DNA of 12,069 bases, from positions 1-12,069 of the forward strand of contig CBFHZM010000055.1 of assembly GCA_965660195.1 (NCBI GenBank), read 5' to 3'. The first letter of the stretch is position 1, and each line of letters begins with the position of its first letter. The notes beneath the pieces were generated by a model that worked only from the letters and a program-made list of their open reading frames with translations, was not told the DNA's origin and did not search any database. This document shows, piece after piece, positions 6,168 through 12,069 of the stretch. A program made the translations under genes and the position numbers. The DNA comes from JAYODZ01 sp965660195. Lineage in GTDB: Bacteria > Pseudomonadota > Alphaproteobacteria > RS24.

Positions 6168-7092
6168 GCGCTTGAAATCAGGCCTTGGCCGCTCGAGCAA
6201 AGCGATCAGCGATGGCTTGGGTAAATTGTTTTCTGGTGGCAAGCTCGATGCCGCGCAAATTCAGTCGCTCGAAGATATATTGCTCACAGCAGATATCGGA
6301 CTTGATGCGACAGATCATATTATCGCGCAACTCAACGCCGCCGGGCTGGATCGCATAACCGAGGCCCTACAGTTAAAACAAGCCTTGGCGAGAGAAATTG
6401 AACAAATGCTTTTGCCGGTTGCGCAAGACCTTGAGGTTAATGCCCCCCATAAGCCCGCTATCATCCTTATGGCCGGCGTCAATGGGGCTGGCAAAACCAC
6501 TACCATTGCCAAGCTGGCGGAAAAATTTAAGCGACAAAACAAAGCCGTCATGTTGGTCGCGGGCGATACGTTTCGTGCAGCAGCGATCGAACAGTTACAA
6601 GTTTGGGGGGCGCGGACTGGCATTCCAGTTGTCGCCAATCAAGCAGGCGGCGACGCAGCCGGGCTCGTGTATTCAGCGATCGAGCAGGCCCGCGCGCAAG
6701 CCGTTGATGTTTTGATCGTTGATACGGCAGGGCGGCTACAATCAAATGATGCGCTGATGGCAGAACTCGAGAAAATTGTCCGTGTTATGCGCAAACTAGA
6801 CGAAACTGCGCCGCATAATTCGCTGCTTGTTCTCGACGCAACCGTCGGGCAAAATGCCTTGTCGCAAGCGGAAGCCTTTCGCAAGGCCGCAGCGACGACA
6901 GGTTTGATCATGACCAAGCTGGACGGCACAGCGCGCGGCGGGGTGTTGGTAGCTTTAGCGCGTAAATTAAATCTGCCCATCCACTATATTGGCGTTGGGG
7001 AAGGGCTCGATGATCTGCAACGCTTTGACCCGCAGGCTTTTGCTTATGCTCTTGTCGGGTTAGACCTCACGGGTGGAGAACAAGACTTATGA
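6154..7092 (+). CDS. ftsY: signal recognition particle receptor FtsY
   Basis: A 312-residue SRP receptor GTPase that docks ribosome-bound Ffh at the inner membrane. The sequence starts MGLFERLKSGLGRSSKAISDGLGKLF, an amphipathic basic helix of the kind that binds membrane lipids. It passes directly into the N domain (about residues 30-95) and the G domain with GVNGAGKTTTIAK (108-120), DTFRAAAIEQL (138-148), DTAGR (190-194) and TKLDGTARGG (254-263). The long acidic A domain of E. coli FtsY (497 residues) is absent, a compact form common in many bacteria. It overlaps mtaB by 14 bp and yciB by 4 bp. It and ffh are read away from each other from the same intergenic region. Confidence 0.97.
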   Translation: MGLFERLKSGLGRSSKAISDGLGKLFSGGKLDAAQIQSLEDILLTADIGLDATDHIIAQLNAAGLDRITEALQLKQALAREIEQMLLPVAQDLEVNAPHKPAIILMAGVNGAGKTTTIAKLAEKFKRQNKAVMLVAGDTFRAAAIEQLQVWGARTGIPVVANQAGGDAAGLVYSAIEQARAQAVDVLIVDTAGRLQSNDALMAELEKIVRVMRKLDETAPHNSLLVLDATVGQNALSQAEAFRKAAATTGLIMTKLDGTARGGVLVALARKLNLPIHYIGVGEGLDDLQRFDPQAFAYALVGLDLTGGEQDL

Positions 7093-7661
7093 CCAGCGGA
7101 CAAAAACTGCTAGAGGATTTCGGCCCGCTTCTAGTTTTCTTTATTTTGAATGGCTTTGGCGCGCGCTGGTTCGGGCAACCCGAAGCGCAAAGCCTGTTTA
7201 TAGCAACGGCAGGCTTCATGATCGCGCTCGCCATTGCCATTGTGGCTGGCTGGCTGCAAGGGCGCAAACCAGCGCCGATCACCCTAATCTCGGCTGCCTT
7301 TGTTTTTGTCTTCGGTGGTCTGACCTTGCTGTTGCAGAACGAAACCTTCATTAAAATCAAACCAACAATTGTTTACACATTGTTTGGAGTAATATTATCG
7401 GTCGGGCTCATGCGGGGCGTATCCTACCTCGAGCGCTTGATGGGGAATATGTTGCCACTTAACTCTGATGGTTGGCTCATCCTGACACGACGCTGGGCGA
7501 TTTTCTTTTTCTGCCTTGCCATTATAAATGAGCTAGCCTGGCGCAACCTAACGACCGACCAATGGGTTCAACTTAAAGTTTTCGGTTTCTTGATCCTGAC
7601 CTTCGGCTTCGCTATAGCGCAAATGCCGCTTCTCTCGCGGCACCAAAAAAGCACCGACTAA
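7089..7661 (+). CDS. yciB: septation protein A / inner membrane protein YciB
   Basis: A 190-residue polytopic membrane protein of the YciB/IspZ (septation protein A) family, reported to affect cell division and envelope synthesis, although its biochemical role is unsettled. The N-terminus has the family pattern of a polar start followed by DFGPLLVFFILNGFG. Characteristic blocks are the ETFIKIKPTIVYTLFG region near residues 90-105 and NELAWRN (about 146-152). Five or so hydrophobic spans are visible, including FMIALAIAIVAGWL and AIFFFCLAII. The ATG shares ATGA with the ftsY stop, so translation is probably coupled. Its TAA stop overlaps the stop of the opposing NUDIX gene. Alphaproteobacteria often keep this gene after ftsY, which supports the call. 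Confidence 0.9.
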   Translation: MTSGQKLLEDFGPLLVFFILNGFGARWFGQPEAQSLFIATAGFMIALAIAIVAGWLQGRKPAPITLISAAFVFVFGGLTLLLQNETFIKIKPTIVYTLFGVILSVGLMRGVSYLERLMGNMLPLNSDGWLILTRRWAIFFFCLAIINELAWRNLTTDQWVQLKVFGFLILTFGFAIAQMPLLSRHQKSTD

Positions 7662-8239
7662 CCGCGTGCGAGGGCCTCAAAGCCTGGCGTCTTACTCCAG
7701 TCATCGGGCTCGCTAAAAGGCGCGAAGACAGCCTGATCTTTTGTCTGGTAGTAATGCTGCAAAGCCCAATAGACGCTCGGGAAAGCTAGAGCATCCCACG
7801 GAATGTCTTGCCAGTGAAACAGGCCGACCTCGACGCTCTCAACACCGCAAGCAATGTCAGCATGGCGTAAACGCCCGCGGTAAAAAATCTGGACTTGCGA
7901 AATTCGCGCGACATTATAAACGCCGAGCAGGCAATCGATCTCGACATCAGCGCAGGCCTCTTCTTGCGCTTCTCGCGCCGCAGCAGCGGCAACCGTCTCA
8001 TTAAGCTCCATAAAGCCGGCGGGCAAAGTCCAAAACCCAGCCCGCGGCTCAATGGCGCGCCGACAGAGCAAAATCTGATCTTCGTAATGGGCGACCACGC
8101 CGGCAATAATGCGCGGGTTTTCATAATTGATCAGGCCGCAATGATCACAAATATTGCGCTCCAAAGCATCGTCATGCGGCAGCCGTCTCGAAAATGCGAT
8201 ATCGCTTGCATAGTCACGCGACTTGTCCTTAAAGGTCAT
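7658..8239 (-). CDS. NUDIX hydrolase with half zinc-ribbon
   Basis: A 193-residue NUDIX pyrophosphohydrolase of unknown substrate. The Nudix box occupies residues 75-97: Gly75, Glu81, Arg89-Glu90, Glu93-Glu94 all fit GX5EX7REUXEEXGU, but the conserved Gly near its end is Cys96. A single CxxC motif (CDHCGLINYENPR, 31-43) stands before it, resembling the second half of the zinc ribbon found in NudC-like and related NUDIX proteins; no first CxxC is present in this reading frame after the ATG. The conserved C-terminal half (ISQVQIFYRGRL, FPSVYWALQHYY) resembles proteins widespread in alphaproteobacteria, and nucleotide sugars, ADP-ribose or NAD(H) are family possibilities only. It starts 2 bp after the ccmG stop and is probably co-transcribed with the ccm genes. 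Confidence 0.88.
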   Translation of the reverse strand: MTFKDKSRDYASDIAFSRRLPHDDALERNICDHCGLINYENPRIIAGVVAHYEDQILLCRRAIEPRAGFWTLPAGFMELNETVAAAAAREAQEEACADVEIDCLLGVYNVARISQVQIFYRGRLRHADIACGVESVEVGLFHWQDIPWDALAFPSVYWALQHYYQTKDQAVFAPFSEPDDWSKTPGFEALARG

Positions 8240-8241
8240 GG

Positions 8242-8796
8242 TTAATCTCCGCTTACTGCTGGTACCTGAAGCGGCTCAAGCCCCATGGCAGGATATATTT
8301 CGTCGGCAATAAATTTTGCGTCGAGCGGTCCCGCATGGCGGCTTATAATGCGGCCGTCGGCACTAATGATAAAAGTCTCAGGCACACCGTAAACGCCGAA
8401 ATCAATCGCCACACGACCTTCACGGTCGGCGCCAATTTTCTCAAACGGATTGCCCAGCGTTGTTAAAAACCGTAACGCCGCATCAGGCATATCCTTATAG
8501 TTGAGGCCATAAATCGGAACCCCTGCGGCTTTTAAGGCCATGAGATCATCGTGCTCGTCGCGGCACGGACCACACCAGCTGGCCCAGACATTGAGCAAAA
8601 CTGGTCGCCCCTGCCGGAGATCGCTATCTGATAACCCCTGTGCTTGTGCCATGCCTTCGATCGGCGGCAAGGTAAATACCGGCACGAGCTTACCCGATAA
8701 GGCAGTCGGTAGCTTCTGGGGGTCACCATTAAACAGGCTGACAAGAAAGAGCATCGCCAGCGCAGCAAAGACAGCGAGCGGCATGTAGCGCATCAT
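8242..8796 (-). CDS. ccmG: cytochrome c biogenesis thioredoxin CcmG/DsbE
   Basis: A 184-residue membrane-anchored periplasmic thioredoxin-fold protein that reduces the haem-binding cysteines of apocytochrome c in System I maturation. Residues 5-22 form an uncleaved signal anchor (MPLAVFAALAMLFLVSLF). The active site is WCGPC, with Cys75 and Cys78, followed by the cis-proline loop GVPETF (137-142), where the Glu after Pro139 is typical of CcmG. The stretch GLNYKD (97-102) is also typical of the CcmG group. Two ATG codons stand in tandem at the start (8796 and 8793). The first overlaps the ccmD stop by 4 bp and is chosen for coupling. Length is close to the E. coli protein. Confidence 0.95.
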   Translation of the reverse strand: MMRYMPLAVFAALAMLFLVSLFNGDPQKLPTALSGKLVPVFTLPPIEGMAQAQGLSDSDLRQGRPVLLNVWASWCGPCRDEHDDLMALKAAGVPIYGLNYKDMPDAALRFLTTLGNPFEKIGADREGRVAIDFGVYGVPETFIISADGRIISRHAGPLDAKFIADEIYPAMGLEPLQVPAVSGD

Positions 8797-8945
8797 GTTG
8801 CATCCTGCCCGTCATTAATGTCAGAGTGCCGCCGCAATGCGAAGAGATCGCGTAGCGAGCTGATCACCAAGCCGCCGGTCAGAAGGATCACGACAGCATA
8901 GCTGGCATAGATATAAAAATCGTAATTTGCTGTCGTCGCTTCCAT
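8793..8945 (-). CDS. ccmD: haem exporter subunit CcmD
   Basis: A 50-residue single-span protein, read from ATG at 8945 to TGA at 8793. The sequence begins MEATTANYDFYIYASYAVV, continues with a hydrophobic segment to about residue 29, and then has a basic cytoplasmic stretch (SLRDLFALRR). This matches CcmD: short, a [Y/F]xxYhxxSYxhs-type N-terminal motif just ahead of one membrane helix, and charged Arg residues after it. In System I, CcmD releases holo-CcmE from the CcmABC complex. Its start shares one base with the ccmC stop (TGATG) and its stop overlaps ccmG by 4 bp, so it fills exactly the expected slot in the operon. Position and motif outweigh its small size. Confidence 0.92.
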   Translation of the reverse strand: MEATTANYDFYIYASYAVVILLTGGLVISSLRDLFALRRHSDINDGQDAT

Positions 8946-9688
8946 CAGCGCTCCCCTGCATCCCGTTTGAGGCGCGCCCGTAGGCGCTGGCGGAGAATTT
9001 CACTTTCAATCCGCGTCAACAATAGCGCAAAGAATAAAGCCGTAAATCCCGCCGCCATAATCAGTAGCGGTTGTAAAATATCAGGGTGGATCGCTGGCCG
9101 TGCAAAGCGCGAGATACTCGCCGGCTGATGTAAGGTGTTCCACCAATCGACCGAGAATTTGATAATCGGGATATTAACAACACCGACAATCGCCAAAATA
9201 GCGGCGGCGCGGGATGCAATTTCAGGCGCCGTAATCGCCCGCCAGATCGCCATATAACCGAGATAGATAAAGAACAGAACCAATACAGAGGTTAGGCGCG
9301 CGTCCCATACCCACCATGTGCCCCACATTGGCTGGCCCCACAACGAACCTGTTATTAGCGCCGCAAGTGTAAAAACGGCTCCGATCGGTGCCGCCGCCCG
9401 CGCTGCTACATGACCGAGCGGGTGCCTGAAAATCAGCGCTAGGATACTGGCGCCAGCAATGAAGCTATAGGTGAAGAGCGCCAGCCAGGCAGCGGGAACA
9501 TGGATAAACATGATGCGGACGGTCTCGCCCTGCTGATAATCCGGCGGCGCATGATACACTGCCCATCCGCCCCAGATCAGGATGGCGACGGCAATCACCC
9601 AAGCAGGCAAAAGCACTGCCCGCGCAAATCTTAAAAATCGATGCGGGTTGGCGAAATAATGAAGCCAGTCTAATTTTTGCCTCTGCAT
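8945..9688 (-). CDS. ccmC: cytochrome c maturation haem-handling protein CcmC
   Basis: A 247-residue inner membrane protein of the haem-handling family that loads haem onto CcmE. The diagnostic tryptophan-rich WWD segment GQPMWGTWWVWDARLTS lies at residues 118-134. Two candidate haem-ligand histidines flank it: His63 (MFIHVPAAW) and His187 (WWNTLHQPA), in the positions expected from E. coli CcmC. Six hydrophobic spans are apparent, consistent with the family. The start at 9688 is preceded by AGGAACAG. It lies 47 bp after ccmB, the widest gap inside the ccm operon, and touches ccmD by one base. Confidence 0.97.
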   Translation of the reverse strand: MQRQKLDWLHYFANPHRFLRFARAVLLPAWVIAVAILIWGGWAVYHAPPDYQQGETVRIMFIHVPAAWLALFTYSFIAGASILALIFRHPLGHVAARAAAPIGAVFTLAALITGSLWGQPMWGTWWVWDARLTSVLVLFFIYLGYMAIWRAITAPEIASRAAAILAIVGVVNIPIIKFSVDWWNTLHQPASISRFARPAIHPDILQPLLIMAAGFTALFFALLLTRIESEILRQRLRARLKRDAGER

Positions 9689-9735
9689 TATCTGTTCCTA
9701 AACCTCCGCGCGAGCCTTGTCAAAACTCGGCGACC

Positions 9736-10398
9736 TTAACGCAATAAAACGCGGAGGGCGGCGGCTATTGCCAGCGGGCTAAGCAAAAAGGCAGCAACGC
9801 TGATCAAAGATAGCACCAGCAACGCCAACCAATTCATCGTCATATCGGCGAGGGCTTGATGCGTCACACTAGCGCCGAAAATCAACACTGGCACAAAAAG
9901 CGGCATCACCACCAGCGCTGTTAACAGGCCGGCGCGTTGCACACTCACCGATAAGGCAGCGCCAACAGCGCCCAGAGCACATAGGGCTGGTCCCGCCGCA
10001 AGCACCGCCATCACGAGGATGGGTAGCGCCTTCGGCGCAATATTGAGCAACGCACCAGCGATCGGCAAAGCCAGCGCCAGCGGTAGAATGATGGCGCAAA
10101 AATGCGCTAATATTTTGGCCATGGCGAGGCCTTCGAGCGATATCGTGCCAAGCAGTAATTGGTCAAAATGGCCATCTTCGACATCGCTCTGAAATAGCCG
10201 ATCGAGTGATAATAGAACCGCCAAGACGAGAATAACCCACATCAAGCCTGGTGCGAGACGGCGCAAAAGATCGAGTTCTGGGCCGATCCCAAACGGCACT
10301 AAGGTGACGGCAATCATCAAAAAGGCGAGCACCAGCGTGACATTACCCTGCCGCCAGGCGAGCACCATATCTTGCTTCATAATGTGAAAAAGCGGCAT
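9736..10398 (-). CDS. ccmB: haem exporter permease CcmB
   Basis: A 220-residue permease that pairs with the CcmA ATPase. The conserved core reads VTLVPFGIGPELDLLRRLAPGLMWVILVLAVLLSLDRLF (residues 33-71 approximately), followed by DVEDGHFDQLLL and several further hydrophobic spans, six in all. The frame is open upstream to 10626 inside ccmA, but CcmB proteins begin close to the MPLFHIMKQD stretch and E. coli CcmB is also 220 residues, so the ATG at 10398 is preferred, with a GGAG sequence about ten bases before it. An internal ATG at 10380 is a less likely alternative. It begins 4 bp after the ccmA stop. Confidence 0.95.
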   Translation of the reverse strand: MPLFHIMKQDMVLAWRQGNVTLVLAFLMIAVTLVPFGIGPELDLLRRLAPGLMWVILVLAVLLSLDRLFQSDVEDGHFDQLLLGTISLEGLAMAKILAHFCAIILPLALALPIAGALLNIAPKALPILVMAVLAAGPALCALGAVGAALSVSVQRAGLLTALVVMPLFVPVLIFGASVTHQALADMTMNWLALLVLSLISVAAFLLSPLAIAAALRVLLR

Positions 10399-10402
10399 AT
10401 CA

Positions 10403-11023
10403 CTAGGCTCCAAGATCGAGACGCTGATCGACAAACGGGAGCGGCTCATGACTGCTGGCAACAACCAGTCCGCCAGCCGCGCAATGTGAAGCCACTTGCT
10501 CTGCCAAAATATCGCGCCCAGCTTGATCGAGCGCGGTGAGCGGTTCATCGAGCAGCCAAATTGGTCGAGAGATAACGGCCAAGCGTGCCATCGCCGTGCG
10601 CCTGATCTGACCTGCCGAGAGCTCACCCAGTGGGCTAGCAGCCAGTCGCGTCACGCCCCAGACTGCAATAGCCTCGGCAACGCGCGCAGGCGTCGCCGCA
10701 CCCAAAATAGCGGCCATAAACTGTAAATTCTCGGCCACCGATAAATGTTGCTTCAGCCCGCTTTGGTGGCCCACATAATGTATCTGGGATGCTTCGAGCG
10801 GCATCGCGTCAAATTCGATCTCGCCATCAAAATCAAGAAACCCAGCGAGGGCGCGCAATATACTGGTTTTGCCGCTGCCATTTGGTCCCGCAATCATCAA
10901 GGCTTGGCCGCGGTCGAGCGCGAAGCCGAGATCGCGGACTACGCAAGCGCCATTACGCCACACACTTAAACCTTGGCAGGTCAGACCGCGCGGGGCAATC
11001 TTATCATTGCTTAGGCGTCCCAT
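10403..11023 (-). CDS. ccmA: haem exporter ATP-binding protein CcmA
   Basis: A 206-residue ABC ATPase, first gene of the ccmABCDG operon; ATP hydrolysis by CcmA drives release of holo-CcmE. The ABC motifs are complete: Walker A GPNGSGKT (46-53), Q-loop region near YVGHQSGLK (83-91), signature LSAGQ (135-139), Walker B WLLDEP (156-161) and switch His192. The short chain and the motif HLSVAENLQF (93-102) are typical of CcmA rather than other ABC exporters. An AGGGG sequence lies four bases before the start, a rather tight spacing. The gene diverges from acnA across a 141-bp spacer. Confidence 0.96.
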   Translation of the reverse strand: MGRLSNDKIAPRGLTCQGLSVWRNGACVVRDLGFALDRGQALMIAGPNGSGKTSILRALAGFLDFDGEIEFDAMPLEASQIHYVGHQSGLKQHLSVAENLQFMAAILGAATPARVAEAIAVWGVTRLAASPLGELSAGQIRRTAMARLAVISRPIWLLDEPLTALDQAGRDILAEQVASHCAAGGLVVASSHEPLPFVDQRLDLGA

Positions 11024-11073
11024 ATGGCCCCTTTTTGAAATAAAAATAAAAAAGCTGTTGGTACTGCCTCCCT

Positions 11074-11079
11074 AGCATA
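11074..11079 (-). promoter_or_regulatory. possible -10 box for ccmA
   Basis: TATGCT on the minus strand is a reasonable -10 element about 50 bases before the ccmA start. No good -35 stands at 16-18 bases upstream; a TTGAAA (11084-11089) is too close to pair with it. This is the best candidate seen, but it is weak. Confidence 0.25.
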
Positions 11080-11100
11080 GCCTTTTCAAAACAAAAACAG

Positions 11101-11106
11101 TATAGT
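11101..11106 (+). promoter_or_regulatory. possible -10 box for acnA
   Basis: TATAGT on the plus strand differs from TATAAT at one base and lies about 60 bases before the acnA start. The hexamer 17 bases upstream is TAGCCT, a poor -35, so the promoter may need an activator. An A-rich tract (11088-11099) directly precedes it. Predicted transcription start is near 11113. Confidence 0.4.
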
Positions 11107-11129
11107 GCGGCCGCATCGCCGCGCGGCGA
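11107..11129. promoter_or_regulatory. GC palindromes in the acnA leader
   Basis: Two perfect palindromes stand back to back just after the candidate -10: GCGGCCGC (11107-11114) and TCGCCGCGCGGCGA (11116-11129). They surround the expected transcription start, so they could be a repressor operator or a stable 5' hairpin. I recognise no known regulator motif (not an evident Fur, Irr or RirA site). Confidence 0.35.
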
Positions 11130-11164
11130 CCGACATATACGGCTCACATGAAAAGGAAGAACTC

Positions 11165-12069
11165 ATGCCTGCAGCAAAAAAAGCCAAGACCGCATCAAAA
11201 GTTTCTCGTCACCCCGACAGCTTTAAAGCGCTAAAGACGCTGAAAGTCGGAACCAAGAAATACAGCTATTTCAGCCTCAAAGCCGCTGAGAAGAACGGTC
11301 TCGATGGAATTTCGAAACTACCCTACTCGATGAAAGTGCTTCTCGAAAACCTGCTGCGCCATGAAGATGGCCGCACCGTTACCGCTGACGACATTCGCGC
11401 TGTAAAATCTTGGATGACGAAGCGCAAATCAACCCGCGAGATCGCCTTTCGGCCCGCCCGCGTCTTGATGCAAGATTTCACCGGCGTTCCCGCTGTCGTC
11501 GACCTCGCAACTATGCGCAACGCAATGCAAGATATTGGCGGCAACACCAAGAAAATTAACCCGCTAACGCCGGTTGATCTGGTGATTGACCACTCGGTCA
11601 TGGTTGACCATTTCGGCACCAGCAACTCTTTGAAGAAAAATGTGGAGCTGGAATATAGCCGCAACGAAGAACGCTATGAATTTCTCCGCTGGGGCTCGCA
11701 AGCTTTTGAAAATTTCCGCGTAGTTCCCCCCGGAACTGGTATTTGCCACCAAGTTAACTTGGAATATCTGGCTCAAACCGTCTGGACCAAAAAAGACAAA
11801 ATCAACGGCAAAAGTGTTGAAGTCGCTTATCCAGATACATTGGTTGGCACCGATAGCCACACAACCATGGTCAATGGCCTCGCCGTTCTAGGCTGGGGTG
11901 TTGGCGGCATTGAAGCAGAAGCTGCAATGCTTGGTCAGCCAATCTCTATGCTGCTGCCAGAAGTCGTCGGCTTTAAACTCTCTGGCAAATTACCTAAGGG
12001 CGCCACGGCAACAGACTTGGTGCTGACGATTGTTGAAATGCTGCGCAAAAAAGGTGTAGTTGGCAAATT
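11165..12069 (+). CDS. acnA: aconitate hydratase AcnA, N-terminal part
   Basis: The first 301 residues of aconitase A, running off the right edge; the full protein is usually near 890 residues. It interconverts citrate and isocitrate in the TCA cycle. Diagnostic blocks are DLVIDHSVMVDHFGTS, FRVVPPGTGICHQVNLEYL and DTLVGTDSHTTMVNGLAVLGWGVGGIEAEAAM, written here as separate conserved segments of the aconitase active-site region. The three cysteines that bind the 4Fe-4S cluster lie beyond the window. The N-terminus carries about 18 basic and small residues (MPAAKKAKTASKVSRH) ahead of the usual DSFK start, longer than in many AcnA. AAGGAAG (11153-11159) is a good Shine-Dalgarno. The neighbouring divergent ccm operon is a common alphaproteobacterial arrangement. 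Confidence 0.95.
   Translation, partial: MPAAKKAKTASKVSRHPDSFKALKTLKVGTKKYSYFSLKAAEKNGLDGISKLPYSMKVLLENLLRHEDGRTVTADDIRAVKSWMTKRKSTREIAFRPARVLMQDFTGVPAVVDLATMRNAMQDIGGNTKKINPLTPVDLVIDHSVMVDHFGTSNSLKKNVELEYSRNEERYEFLRWGSQAFENFRVVPPGTGICHQVNLEYLAQTVWTKKDKINGKSVEVAYPDTLVGTDSHTTMVNGLAVLGWGVGGIEAEAAMLGQPISMLLPEVVGFKLSGKLPKGATATDLVLTIVEMLRKKGVVGK

Noticed and set aside
9736..10626. A 296-residue CcmB starting inside ccmA
   Set aside because: The extra N-terminal 76 residues lie within the ccmA frame region and do not resemble CcmB; the ATG at 10398 gives the family length of 220.

Overview
The window is a stretch of chromosome from an alphaproteobacterium of moderate GC content. The evidence is the gene order (ffh-rpsP-rimM-trmD-rplS divergent from dapF-mtaB-ftsY-yciB, and ccmABCDG divergent from acnA) and alphaproteobacterial-looking proteins, such as the TRIDGDGRGG motif in Ffh and the extended S16 tail. 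I cannot place it below class level. I see no insertion sequence, phage gene, CRISPR array, tRNA or rRNA. Coding density is very high, and no gene-free stretch exceeds about 280 bp.

Layout. (1) Positions 18-3790, minus strand: signal recognition particle GTPase ffh, ribosomal protein S16 (rpsP), 16S maturation factor rimM, tRNA m1G37 methyltransferase trmD and ribosomal protein L19 (rplS), a translation and protein-targeting operon. (2) Positions 3791-4066: a divergent intergenic region. It holds a good ffh promoter candidate, a strong palindrome beside its -35 box, and an ffh leader with three hairpins whose apical loops all display GGA. Two of these share the same apical sequence on different, compensated stems. 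(3) Positions 4067-7661, plus strand: dapF, mtaB, ftsY and yciB, each overlapping the next by 4-14 bp. (4) Positions 7658-11023, minus strand: ccmA, ccmB, ccmC, a very short ccmD, ccmG and a NUDIX hydrolase. The stop codons of yciB and the NUDIX gene share a 4-bp convergent overlap. (5) Positions 11024-11164: a divergent promoter region with a 14-bp GC palindrome in the likely acnA 5' UTR. (6) Position 11165 to the right edge: the N-terminal 301 residues of aconitase AcnA.

How the genes fit together. Ffh and FtsY, the two GTPases that dock to deliver nascent membrane proteins, are transcribed away from each other from one intergenic region. TrmD and MtaB both modify position 37 of tRNA anticodon loops (m1G37 and ms2t6A37) and also sit on opposite sides of that region. 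The ccm genes supply haem export or handling (CcmABCD) and the apocytochrome thioredoxin (CcmG) for System I cytochrome c maturation; ccmE, ccmF and ccmH must lie elsewhere. Most of the window is ordinary core genome. The structured ffh leader is the best candidate for something under-described.
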